Origin: Helicobacter ailurogastricus
Lineage (GTDB): Bacteria; Campylobacterota; Campylobacteria; Campylobacterales; Helicobacteraceae
Length of the DNA stretch: 64,000 bases
Reading direction: 5' to 3'
NCBI RefSeq assembly: GCF_001282945.1
Contig: NZ_CDMG01000009.1
Span: forward strand, 79,071-143,070
Below, piece by piece: positions 56,876 to 64,000 of the stretch. The notes below the pieces were generated by a model. It did not search any database and was not told the origin of the DNA. It was given only the letters and a program-made list of their open reading frames with translations. The position numbers and the translations under genes are program-made. Position 1 is the first letter of the stretch. The number at the start of each line of letters is the position of its first letter.

Positions 56876-58075
56876 CTAGTGGTGTAAATTCGTATTCAGC
56901 GGGATGTGCCGCTTGCTTGCCATCGCGCACATCTTGCCATTTTGGCTATTTTGCCTAAAGTGCAAGCCATTTAGCCCGGACAGCTCGACTCCTTTATAAA
57001 GCCCGCTCTCTTTAGGGCTAAAGCCGGGGTTGAGCTCTTGCAATTTTTCTAAGTCTTTGGGGGCGATTTCAAAGATTGTTCCGGCTAAAACCCCAATGCC
57101 GGCATCTAAGATACAGCCATCGCCAAGACTAATGCCTAACACTGAGTTTGCCCCAAGCAGGCAGTTTTTACCGATGCTGATGGGCTGGCTATTGCCCCCA
57201 CTAAGTACACCTAAAACGCTCGCCCCTCCGCCTATGTCCGTGCCCTCGCCCACAATGACAGAAGAGCTGATCCGTCCCTCATTCATACAAGCCCCCTGTA
57301 CGCCCGCATTAAAGTTAATGTAACTGGCCCCGGGCATTTGGGTGTAGCCGCCCTTGCCCAAATACGCCCCAAAGCGGGCTTTTGCCGTGTCTAGTAGGCG
57401 GATATTATCCACCGCAGGCAAAACTTGCATGAGATAGCGGGGGAATTTGTCTATAAAGTCAATGCAAGGGTAAGTCCCATGCACTTTTAAGGCGATTTCT
57501 TGCGTGCGTAAATACTCCAGCTCGTAAGCCATGTTGCCACTCCACGCCACATTAGGCAATAACCCAAAAATGCCCTCTAAATTTAAACTTCTTAAGGGGG
57601 CTTTGCCTAAAGATAGGGCTAAAAGTTTCATATAGGCACTCTCTAGGCTTTGGCAGGGCTTATCTTCATAAAGCACCACAAAATGGTAGTTATGCAGGCT
57701 TTCTTGTGTGGGGCTTTGGCTGTATAAGGGGGCGCGTTGCAATTCTAAGAGCACTTGGACATTGGGGTGCTTGTGTGCGCTTAGACTCTCGGCTAAAAAG
57801 GGCTTAAACAGCTCTAAGGCGTGTTGGATAAAGCCAGCATCGACCCCATAGATCGCCTCGCTAGCATTGGAGCTTAAAGGTGTGGCGTGCTTTAACGCGT
57901 GCATGAAAACCGCATAAGCCCCGAGCGCCTCGCCCCAGTTGAGCACGGGATAAGTGGCACTCAAGGGCTTGCCCGTGTGTTGCCCGTGCTGGATTTTGGC
58001 AATCCCAAAGGCTAGGGGTTTTTTGTAGTCGGGGGAGTTTTGGAAGTCGTCGACAAAGCGTTTAAAGTTTTGCAT
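56876..58075 (-). CDS. dapD: Tetrahydrodipicolinate N-succinyltransferase
   Basis: DapD acts in the succinylase branch of lysine/diaminopimelate synthesis. The 399-residue protein is the long Campylobacterota form. Its C-terminal half is a left-handed beta-helix ([65 protein letters not shown]). H. pylori HP0626 is similar in size and also next to ispG. It overlaps the end of ispG by 14 nt. Confidence 0.93.
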   Translation of the reverse strand: MQNFKRFVDDFQNSPDYKKPLAFGIAKIQHGQHTGKPLSATYPVLNWGEALGAYAVFMHALKHATPLSSNASEAIYGVDAGFIQHALELFKPFLAESLSAHKHPNVQVLLELQRAPLYSQSPTQESLHNYHFVVLYEDKPCQSLESAYMKLLALSLGKAPLRSLNLEGIFGLLPNVAWSGNMAYELEYLRTQEIALKVHGTYPCIDFIDKFPRYLMQVLPAVDNIRLLDTAKARFGAYLGKGGYTQMPGASYINFNAGVQGACMNEGRISSSVIVGEGTDIGGGASVLGVLSGGNSQPISIGKNCLLGANSVLGISLGDGCILDAGIGVLAGTIFEIAPKDLEKLQELNPGFSPKESGLYKGVELSGLNGLHFRQNSQNGKMCAMASKRHIPLNTNLHH

Positions 58076-59147
58076 GGTTATCCTCGTTTTGGTGTTGTGT
58101 GGCCAATTCTTGCACTTCTTTCACAAAGGTTTCTAAGAGCTGGTCTTCGGGGAGTTTGTGGATCACTTGCCCTTTTTTGATGATGAGTCCGCTTTTTTTG
58201 CCAAAGGCGATGGCAATGTCGGCGTGCTTGGCTTCGCCTAAAGCATTCACGACACAGCCCATCACGCTCACATCTAGGGGGATTTTAATGTGGGCGAGCT
58301 TTTGCTCCACTTGTGCCATTAAAGCGACTAAATTAGACTCAATCCGCCCACAAGTCGGGCATGAGATGAAAGTGATGCCTTCTTTTTGCCGTCCGCTGTA
58401 ACGTAAAATCGCCTTAGCCACTTTAATTTCTTCTTCAAGCTCCCCTGTGATCGACACGCGCATGGTATCCCCGATCCCCTCTCGCAACAAATGCCCCAAA
58501 GCCATCGCGCTTTTAATGCTAGAGTGAAACAAACTCCCGGCTTCTGTAACGCCTAAGTGGAAAGGGTAGGGCGTTAGGGGGCGTAATTGCTCGTAGGCTT
58601 GTATGGTGCGCTCTACATCGCTGGCTTTCAAAGAGATTTTGATATTGCTAAAGCCCACATCCTCTAAAAGTTTAATGTTATAAAGGGCAGATTGCACCAT
58701 GCCCTCAGGCGTTGCGCCGTATTTGAGATCAAATTGCTTTTCTAAGCTCCCTCCATTGACTCCGATTCGAATCGGCAAATTGCGCGCATTGCACGCCTTA
58801 GCGACTGCTTTAATGTTTTCCACCGAGCCGATATTGCCCGGATTGATGCGGATCGCATCCACACTCTCCGCGGCGATGAGGGCTAAATGGTGGTGGAAGT
58901 GGATGTCGGCGATTAAAGGCAGGCTGGCGACCTTTTTGAGCTCTTTTAGGGCGTTTGCGTCCTTTTTATGACGCACCGCCACCCGCACAAAATCCGCCCC
59001 AGCGAGTTTCAAGCGGTCAATTTGCGCCTTTGTGGCCTCTATGTCGCAGGTTTGGCTATAGGCCATGCTCTGTGTGCTGATGGGCGCATTGCCCCCTATG
59101 GGAGTAGAGCCGATGAAAATTTGCTTTGTGGCAAAACGAGGGCGCAT
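58062..59147 (-). CDS. ispG: 4-hydroxy-3-methylbut-2-en-1-yl diphosphate synthase
   Basis: IspG (GcpE) is the [4Fe-4S] enzyme before IspH in the MEP pathway. It has an N-terminal TIM barrel ([39 protein letters not shown]) and a C-terminal cluster domain with [14 protein letters not shown] (two Cys) and [17 protein letters not shown] (third Cys). Length 361 aa. Both last enzymes of the MEP pathway are thus in this window, in different operons. Confidence 0.96.
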   Translation of the reverse strand: MRPRFATKQIFIGSTPIGGNAPISTQSMAYSQTCDIEATKAQIDRLKLAGADFVRVAVRHKKDANALKELKKVASLPLIADIHFHHHLALIAAESVDAIRINPGNIGSVENIKAVAKACNARNLPIRIGVNGGSLEKQFDLKYGATPEGMVQSALYNIKLLEDVGFSNIKISLKASDVERTIQAYEQLRPLTPYPFHLGVTEAGSLFHSSIKSAMALGHLLREGIGDTMRVSITGELEEEIKVAKAILRYSGRQKEGITFISCPTCGRIESNLVALMAQVEQKLAHIKIPLDVSVMGCVVNALGEAKHADIAIAFGKKSGLIIKKGQVIHKLPEDQLLETFVKEVQELATQHQNEDNHAKL

Positions 59148-59199
59148 CTAAAGTCCTTTGCATAAAGGACGAGTCTAACCTAAAATGCATGAGATGGAG

Positions 59200-60276
59200 C
59201 TAAAGGGTGGGGAGCACTTGTAGGCAAAAGTCGCCAAAACCACAAGCTTGCCAAGCGTGCTTGCCACAAGCCCCCTTTAAGGCGGTGTTGATCGTAACAA
59301 TCCACACTTGAATATTTGCTGCCATGCCTTTTAAAAGCAGAGGCAGGGTGTGCTTTAGTTGCTCTGGGGTGGGAAAGGGGCTGGGGATACATAAATGCCG
59401 ATTAGCGGCTAAAAAGGCGTTAAAATGGCAAGCAATTTTAGACACCCCAAAGTGGCGGATTAATTCTAAAGCGAGCATGTTTTCAAACACGGGAGGCAGG
59501 GGGTGGGTGTAGCTGAAGGCATAGGGCAAAGAGAAGTCGTAAAAATAGAGTTTAGGCCGTGTTGCCTTTAGGCTAGCTAGGCTTAAAAGGGTTTGGCTCT
59601 CTTGTAAAAAGGCGATGAAAGCGTAAAGGCTGTCTTTGGAGATTTTTAGGGTTTTTTTAAGCTGGGTATAAAGGTGGTGGGTGCTAAGACTTCTAGCTTG
59701 GTAGGGCAGCAGGGCTTTAAATAGGGGGGCTTTGTCTTTAAAGGCGAGGGCGTAAAGGGCTTGTTTTTTTAGAGCGATTTCGCTAGCGGGACAAAAGAGC
59801 AGTTCGGGCAAATTACCCTCTTTTAAAAAACGCGCTAAGAGCGTGCTGGGCTCTTTTTTGTGTAAAGCCACAAACTCGGCAAAGTTTAAGGGCAAAATGG
59901 CCTCAGTCTTAAAACCTTTGGGGGTGTTTTTGGGCGTGCTTTGGGTGATGAAAGTGGGCAAATTTAAAAGGGGAAAGTCTAGGGGCGGGTGTTTTAAAAT
60001 GAGTAAATCCACGCCCTTATCTTGGCAAAAGAGGGGCAGGGCTTTGGCAAGCTGGGCTAAGTTTAAACGCGCATCGGTGCCATCCACAAACACGGGGCGT
60101 TTGTAGGTGCTGGCGTGCAGCAGAGCCGTAGAGATTTTGCCCGCCCTAGCCCCGCCATAAAAGAGGGTGGAGGGCTTAAAGTGGTAGTTTCTGGGTCTAA
60201 GATTTTTGCTCTGCGCCAAAGAGTTTTCTAAGATGTTGTTTAATAGCCCCAAATCCATAGCACACATTTTAGGCAA
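59200..60276 (-). CDS. P-loop protein of the AAA_14/DUF4143 type, unusual Walker A
   Basis: A 358-residue protein resembling H. pylori HP1321, which also precedes the S10 operon. The N-terminal half has a P-loop FYGGARAGKISTALL (about 39-53) in which Ile takes the place of the usual Ser/Thr after GK, and an LLILKH strand as Walker B candidate. The C-terminal half has the DUF4143-like LYFYDFSLPYAF and FENMLALELIRHFG. Such proteins are often called ATPases, but the role is unknown. The TTG at 60276 follows AAGGA at four bases; ATG 60267 or 60258 are alternatives. Confidence 0.65.
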   Translation of the reverse strand: MPKMCAMDLGLLNNILENSLAQSKNLRPRNYHFKPSTLFYGGARAGKISTALLHASTYKRPVFVDGTDARLNLAQLAKALPLFCQDKGVDLLILKHPPLDFPLLNLPTFITQSTPKNTPKGFKTEAILPLNFAEFVALHKKEPSTLLARFLKEGNLPELLFCPASEIALKKQALYALAFKDKAPLFKALLPYQARSLSTHHLYTQLKKTLKISKDSLYAFIAFLQESQTLLSLASLKATRPKLYFYDFSLPYAFSYTHPLPPVFENMLALELIRHFGVSKIACHFNAFLAANRHLCIPSPFPTPEQLKHTLPLLLKGMAANIQVWIVTINTALKGACGKHAWQACGFGDFCLQVLPTL

Positions 60277-60337
60277 TTTATCCTTATAAGAAGGATAAAA
60301 TAAAAAGTGTAAGTTACGCTAAATGGGCGTTTTAGCC

Positions 60338-60366
60338 TTGACTTAGGGCGTTTTTTAGCATATAAT
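60338..60366 (+). promoter_or_regulatory. Strong promoter of the S10 ribosomal operon
   Basis: TTGACT (60338-60343) and TATAAT (60361-60366) are separated by 17 bp, an ideal housekeeping promoter. Transcription would start near 60373, giving a leader of about 23 nt before rpsJ, too short for an S10-type L4-responsive leader. Confidence 0.75.
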
Positions 60367-60395
60367 CAAGGTTTTTAAATTTGCTAAGGATTTTA

Positions 60396-60710
60396 ATGGA
60401 AAAGATACGACTCAAGCTCAAAGCCTACGATCATAGGGTTTTGGATCGTTCGGTGGTGGCGATTGTGGAGGCAGTAAAACGCTCTGGCTCAGAGATCAGA
60501 GGCCCCATCCCCCTACCCACAAGAAACAGGCGTTACACGGTGCTACGCTCCCCCCACATCAACAAAGACTCAAGGGAGCAATTTGAAATACGGGTACATA
60601 GCCGTTTGATCGACATCATGGCAGCCACCCCTGAAACCGTGGATAGCTTGATGAAATTAGATTTAGCCCCTGAAGTGGATGTAGAAGTGACTTCAATGGA
60701 GGCGAAGTAG
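60396..60710 (+). CDS. rpsJ: Ribosomal protein S10
   Basis: A 104-residue 30S protein, also an antitermination factor (NusE). It begins [19 protein letters not shown], with [17 protein letters not shown] in the middle, nearly identical to H. pylori. ATG 60396 has AAGGA upstream. First gene of the S10 operon. Confidence 0.98.
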   Translation: MEKIRLKLKAYDHRVLDRSVVAIVEAVKRSGSEIRGPIPLPTRNRRYTVLRSPHINKDSREQFEIRVHSRLIDIMAATPETVDSLMKLDLAPEVDVEVTSMEAK

Positions 60711-60741
60711 CGCTTCAAACGCAATTTTTATTGGAGAGTAA

Positions 60742-61326
60742 ATGGAATACCTAGTGCAGAAAATTGGAATGAGTCGTGTTGTGGGTGCAAACAGCACGCC
60801 CGTAACCTTGCTAAAAATCTTAGAAAGCAAGGTGTGCGAGTTCAAAGAGGGCGGACAACTTTTAGTTGCCTACCCCTTGCATAAAACCCACAACAAAGCC
60901 ATTGCCGGGCAACAAAAAAAGTACAATTTGAGCGCAGAGTTTAATCACTTTGCGACTTTACAAGGGCAAGCGCAAGAGTTGGGCGATTTGAGCTTGGAGC
61001 CTTTAGAAAACGCCGCGCGCATTAAAGCCACTTTTTACACCAAAGGGCGCGGCTTCGCTGGTGCCATGAAACGGTGGAATTTTCAAGGCGGACCAGCCGC
61101 ACATGGCAGCCGCTTCCACCGCCGTTTGGGCTCGATCGGGAATAGAGAGTGGCCCGGACGGGTGCAAAAAGGCAAGAAAATGGCAGGGCATTATGGCAAT
61201 GAAAAGGTAACATGCCACAACGAAGTCCTGTCTTTCGACAAAGAGAGCAAAATTTTGGTGCTGAAAGGTTCTGTGGCCGGCTACAGCGGGGCTTATGGCA
61301 GGATCAGCATCCAGAAAGGGAAGTAA
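60742..61326 (+). CDS. rplC: Ribosomal protein L3
   Basis: A 194-residue 50S protein near the peptidyl transferase centre. Conserved core: [33 protein letters not shown] with [20 protein letters not shown] lies upstream of the ATG. The stop overlaps the rplD ATG (TAATG). Confidence 0.97.
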   Translation: MEYLVQKIGMSRVVGANSTPVTLLKILESKVCEFKEGGQLLVAYPLHKTHNKAIAGQQKKYNLSAEFNHFATLQGQAQELGDLSLEPLENAARIKATFYTKGRGFAGAMKRWNFQGGPAAHGSRFHRRLGSIGNREWPGRVQKGKKMAGHYGNEKVTCHNEVLSFDKESKILVLKGSVAGYSGAYGRISIQKGK

Positions 61327-61946
61327 TGAAAGCAAGAGTCTTAGACCAGCAGTGTCAAGAAGTCGGGCAATTAGATTTACCCGCCCACTTCAAGGACATT
61401 AAAGAACACAATCTTTATTTATACATCAAGCACTACCGCGCCCTAGCCCGGGCCAACACCGCGAAAAGCAAAAATCGGGGCGAAGTGAGTGGGGGCGGGC
61501 GCAAGCCGTGGAGTCAAAAAGGCGGTGGGCGTGCACGAGCGGGGAGCATCACTTCTCCCGTGTTTGTAGGCGGGGGTGTGAGCCACGGGGCGACTAATAA
61601 GCGCAACTACGACCTAAAAATCAACAAAAAGCAAAAACGGCTCGCTTTAGAATACGCCCTAGCCCAAAAAGCGTTAAACAGCCGTCTTGTGGTGGTGGAT
61701 CAAATCGACATCCCTAGCAAAAAAACCAAAGACGCGCACGCTTTTATCAAAAACCTCGGCTTTAGGGATGTGTTGTTGGTTACGCGGGCTTTAGATGAAG
61801 GCAACTATCTAGCTTTTAGGAATTTGCAGAATTGCTATTTGCTAGAAACAAGCGAAGTCAATGCCTATTGGATCGCCGCTTTTGGGGCAGTGGTGGTGGA
61901 AAAAGCCGCCTTTGAGGCGCTCATCAAAGCACATGAAGGAGAATGA
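61326..61946 (+). CDS. rplD: Ribosomal protein L4
   Basis: A 206-residue 50S protein lining the exit tunnel. It contains the tunnel loop region [20 protein letters not shown] and [24 protein letters not shown]. The start is the ATG overlapping the rplC stop; an open extension upstream lies in another gene's sequence. Confidence 0.97.
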   Translation: MKARVLDQQCQEVGQLDLPAHFKDIKEHNLYLYIKHYRALARANTAKSKNRGEVSGGGRKPWSQKGGGRARAGSITSPVFVGGGVSHGATNKRNYDLKINKKQKRLALEYALAQKALNSRLVVVDQIDIPSKKTKDAHAFIKNLGFRDVLLVTRALDEGNYLAFRNLQNCYLLETSEVNAYWIAAFGAVVVEKAAFEALIKAHEGE

Positions 61947-61948
61947 GA

Positions 61949-62230
61949 ATGGCAGACATCACAGACATCAAATCCATTCTTTACACCGAAAAATCCCTAT
62001 CCATGCAAGAAAATGGGGTGATTGTGGTGCAAACCACAATGGGTGTCAGCAAAAACCAGCTCAAGGCGATCTTCAAAGATTACTTTGGTTTCGTGCCTTT
62101 AAAAATCAATTCACTCAGGCAAGAGGGCAAGGTGAAACGCTTTAAGGGCAGAATGGGACAACGCACTGGCTATAAAAAGTTCTATGTCAAAGTCCCCAAA
62201 GACGCAAACATCACCGCTTTGAGCGCATAA
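61949..62230 (+). CDS. rplW: Ribosomal protein L23
   Basis: A 93-residue 50S protein at the tunnel exit, docking site for trigger factor and SRP. It begins [15 protein letters not shown]; the ATG at 61943 is also in frame but AAGGAGA is better placed for 61949, which matches H. pylori L23. Motif [20 protein letters not shown]. Confidence 0.96.
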   Translation: MADITDIKSILYTEKSLSMQENGVIVVQTTMGVSKNQLKAIFKDYFGFVPLKINSLRQEGKVKRFKGRMGQRTGYKKFYVKVPKDANITALSA

Positions 62231-62239
62231 GGACGAAAC

Positions 62240-63070
62240 ATGGCAATTAAAACTTACAAACCCTACACCCCCAGCCGCCGTTTTATGAGCGGCTTAAGCT
62301 CGAGCGACATCACCGCAAAAGCGAGCGTCAAAAAACTTTTGGTGAAACTCCCCGTGCATGCCGGACGCAACAACCAAGGGCGCATCACCAGCCGCCACAA
62401 AGAAGCGGGGGCGAAAAAGCTTTATCGAATCATTGACTTCAAACGCAATAAATTCGGCGTTGAGGGCAAAGTGGCAGCAATTGAGTACGACCCTTACCGC
62501 AACTCAAGGATTGCGCTCATCGTGTATCCAGACGGCGACAAACGCTACATTTTACAGCCCAGTGGCTTGAAAGTGGGCGACATTGTGATCGCAGCTGAGG
62601 GCGGGTTAGACATCAAACCCGGCTTTGCCATGAAGCTTAGAAGTATCCCCATTGGTACCATCGTGCATAACATTGAAATGCACCCCGGGGCTGGCGGACA
62701 GCTGGCTAGAAGTGCGGGCATGAGCGCACAAATCATGGGGCGGGAGGACAAATACACCATCTTGCGCATGCCAAGCGGAGAGATGCGCTACATTTTGGGC
62801 GAGTGCATGGCAAGCATCGGCGTGGTGGGCAATGAAGACTTCATCAACACCAACATTGGTAAGGCGGGGCGCAACCGCCATAGAGGCATTAGACCGCAGA
62901 CACGCGGTAGTGCCATGAACCCCGTAGATCACCCACACGGCGGTGGTGAGGGTAAAACCGGCTCTAGCGGACACCCTGTATCCCCTTGGGGCACTCCAGC
63001 TAAAGGCTATAAGACTAGACGCAAAAAAGCAAGCGATCGCTTGATCATTTCACGCAAGAAAGGCAAATAA
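62240..63070 (+). CDS. rplB: Ribosomal protein L2
   Basis: A 276-residue 50S protein needed for subunit association and peptidyl transfer. Conserved: [22 protein letters not shown], the [10 protein letters not shown] segment and the C-terminal [22 protein letters not shown]. The stop overlaps rpsS by one base. Confidence 0.98.
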   Translation: MAIKTYKPYTPSRRFMSGLSSSDITAKASVKKLLVKLPVHAGRNNQGRITSRHKEAGAKKLYRIIDFKRNKFGVEGKVAAIEYDPYRNSRIALIVYPDGDKRYILQPSGLKVGDIVIAAEGGLDIKPGFAMKLRSIPIGTIVHNIEMHPGAGGQLARSAGMSAQIMGREDKYTILRMPSGEMRYILGECMASIGVVGNEDFINTNIGKAGRNRHRGIRPQTRGSAMNPVDHPHGGGEGKTGSSGHPVSPWGTPAKGYKTRRKKASDRLIISRKKGK

Positions 63071-63351
63071 TGGGAAGGTCAATTAAAAAAGGTCCCTTTA
63101 TTGACAAGCATTTAATGGACAAAACGCTCAAACACAAAGCCAAAAAAGACAATCGCCCCATTAAAACATGGTCTCGAAGAAGCACCATTCTCCCCGACAT
63201 GATTGGGCTCACCTACAATGTGCATAATGGGCGCATTTTTATCCCCGTTTACATCACAGAAAACCATGTGGGTTATAAACTCGGCGAGTTTGCCCCCACA
63301 AGGACTTTTAAGGGGCATAAAGGCACCGTGCAAAAAAAGATAGGTAAATAA
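63070..63351 (+). CDS. rpsS: Ribosomal protein S19
   Basis: A 93-residue 30S head protein: [34 protein letters not shown] and [16 protein letters not shown]. Starts on the last base of rplB; rplV follows after 30 nt. Confidence 0.98.
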   Translation: MGRSIKKGPFIDKHLMDKTLKHKAKKDNRPIKTWSRRSTILPDMIGLTYNVHNGRIFIPVYITENHVGYKLGEFAPTRTFKGHKGTVQKKIGK

Positions 63352-63381
63352 CATGGCACAACAACACACAAAGGAAAGCAA

Positions 63382-63708
63382 ATGAGTAGGGCAACCCTTA
63401 GATACACCCGACTATCCCCCACCAAGGCAAGGCTGCTCGCTAGACAAGTGCAAGGCATGAACGCCGAAGTGGCGATCGCCCGTTTAGAATTTACCCCCAA
63501 CAAAGCCGCCCGCATGCTCTCAAGGGTGATCAGCGCAGCGGTTTATAATGGTGGGCATGACTCCAAAGAAGTGGAAGTTTTAAGCTGCCGTGTGGATGCA
63601 GGTCCCGTGTTAAGAAGACACATGCCAAGAGCTAGGGGGCGTGCCACCTCCATTAGAAAGCCCACCGCACACATTTTAGTCGAAGTGGGCAAGGGAGGGC
63701 AAAACTAA
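63382..63708 (+). CDS. rplV: Ribosomal protein L22
   Basis: A 108-residue 50S tunnel protein: [34 protein letters not shown] and the tunnel hairpin [18 protein letters not shown]. It ends soon after the core, lacking the Lys-rich tail present in H. pylori L22 (about 122 aa). AAAGGAAA precedes the ATG. Confidence 0.97.
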   Translation: MSRATLRYTRLSPTKARLLARQVQGMNAEVAIARLEFTPNKAARMLSRVISAAVYNGGHDSKEVEVLSCRVDAGPVLRRHMPRARGRATSIRKPTAHILVEVGKGGQN

Positions 63709-64000
63709 ATGGGACAAAAGGTCAATCCTATCGGCTTAAGACTAGGCATTAACCGCAACTGGACTTCTCGCTGGTTTCCTAGCAGCAATGTGGCGGTGGC
63801 AAACATTGAAGAAGACTACCGCATCCGCAAATTCCTTAAAAAAGAGCTTTACTATGCTGGCGTGAGTGAGATTTTGATCGAAAGGGCAGCGAAAAAATTA
63901 CGCATCACCGTGGTGGCGGCGCGCCCGGGGCTCATCATTGGCAAAAAGGGCGTGGATATTGAGAAAATCAAAACTTCTTTGAAAAATTTGATTAAGAAAG
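63709..64000 (+). CDS. rpsC: Ribosomal protein S3, 3' end beyond the window
   Basis: The ATG follows the rplV stop directly and opens [18 protein letters not shown], then a KH domain with the [15 protein letters not shown] motif. About 97 codons are visible, roughly 40 percent of the gene. S3 binds 16S rRNA and the mRNA entry channel. Confidence 0.96.
   Translation, partial: MGQKVNPIGLRLGINRNWTSRWFPSSNVAVANIEEDYRIRKFLKKELYYAGVSEILIERAAKKLRITVVAARPGLIIGKKGVDIEKIKTSLKNLIKK

Overview
The window reads as chromosome of a gastric, non-pylori Helicobacter (Campylobacterota). The protein sequences (FrdCAB, FlhA, GyrB, LysS, S10 ribosomal proteins, HslUV, Csd6, an alpha-1,3-fucosyltransferase, Sel1/Hcp repeat proteins, an HpaA-like lipoprotein) are all of Helicobacter type. 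Local gene blocks match H. pylori blocks as I remember them, but the blocks are joined in a different order and the DNA looks more G+C-rich than H. pylori. The species cannot be fixed by eye; the H. felis / H. bizzozeronii / H. heilmannii group is the natural guess. Comparisons with H. pylori locus numbers below are from memory.

Layout. 1-5661: 3' part of a chemoreceptor gene, then ruvC-dnaA-gyrB packed almost without gaps. 5743-12593: lipoprotein export/acylation genes (LolD-like ATPase, lnt), CvpA, lysS, glyA, a DUF1882 protein and a histidine-rich SPOR protein (H. pylori HP0179-0185 block). 12674-16798: a D-alanine module, ridA-dadA-dagA-alr (HP0944-0941 block). 16799-22507: an accessory, mainly surface-glycan region with a decayed GmrSD-like gene, a YeiH-type permease, a GT25, a KdsC-like phosphatase, a GT4, a NYN-domain protein and a GT2 without a normal start codon. 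22521-24936: a repeat/TPR membrane protein, small fragments and a Sel1-repeat lipoprotein with a poly-G leader. 25094-36754: PDC membrane protein, HpaA-like lipoprotein, an HxlR/oxidoreductase divergent pair, a PLD-family lipoprotein, kgtP, lpxD, tpiA and frdCAB; fabI, which lies between tpiA and lpxD in H. pylori, is absent here. 36751-42412: waaL, rpsO, flhA, a DHH phosphoesterase and a lipoprotein. 42423-47840: pheS-pheT-aroA-ispH. 48004-48897: tRNA-Ser(GCT) and the MTA/SAH nucleosidase gene. 48909-60276: a long minus-strand run (P-loop protein, ispG, dapD, Hcp-like protein, rplI, hslV, hslU, era, csd6, polyferredoxin, fucosyltransferase). 60396-64000: the S10 ribosomal operon as far as partial rpsC.

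The most interesting signals concern surface variation. Two 11-base G/C runs stand far above the ordinary 7-8 base runs of this genome. One lies inside the catalytic core of the fucosyltransferase. The other lies inside a well-formed 16-codon leader ORF upstream of the Sel1 lipoprotein; a change to 10 (or 13) bases would extend the leader so that it ends on the lipoprotein start codon, through a hairpin that can hide the ribosome binding site. A T9 run in the csd6 signal peptide and a G7 run at the NYN/GT2 junction are weaker candidates. No CRISPR array, insertion sequence, rRNA or complete restriction system is visible.
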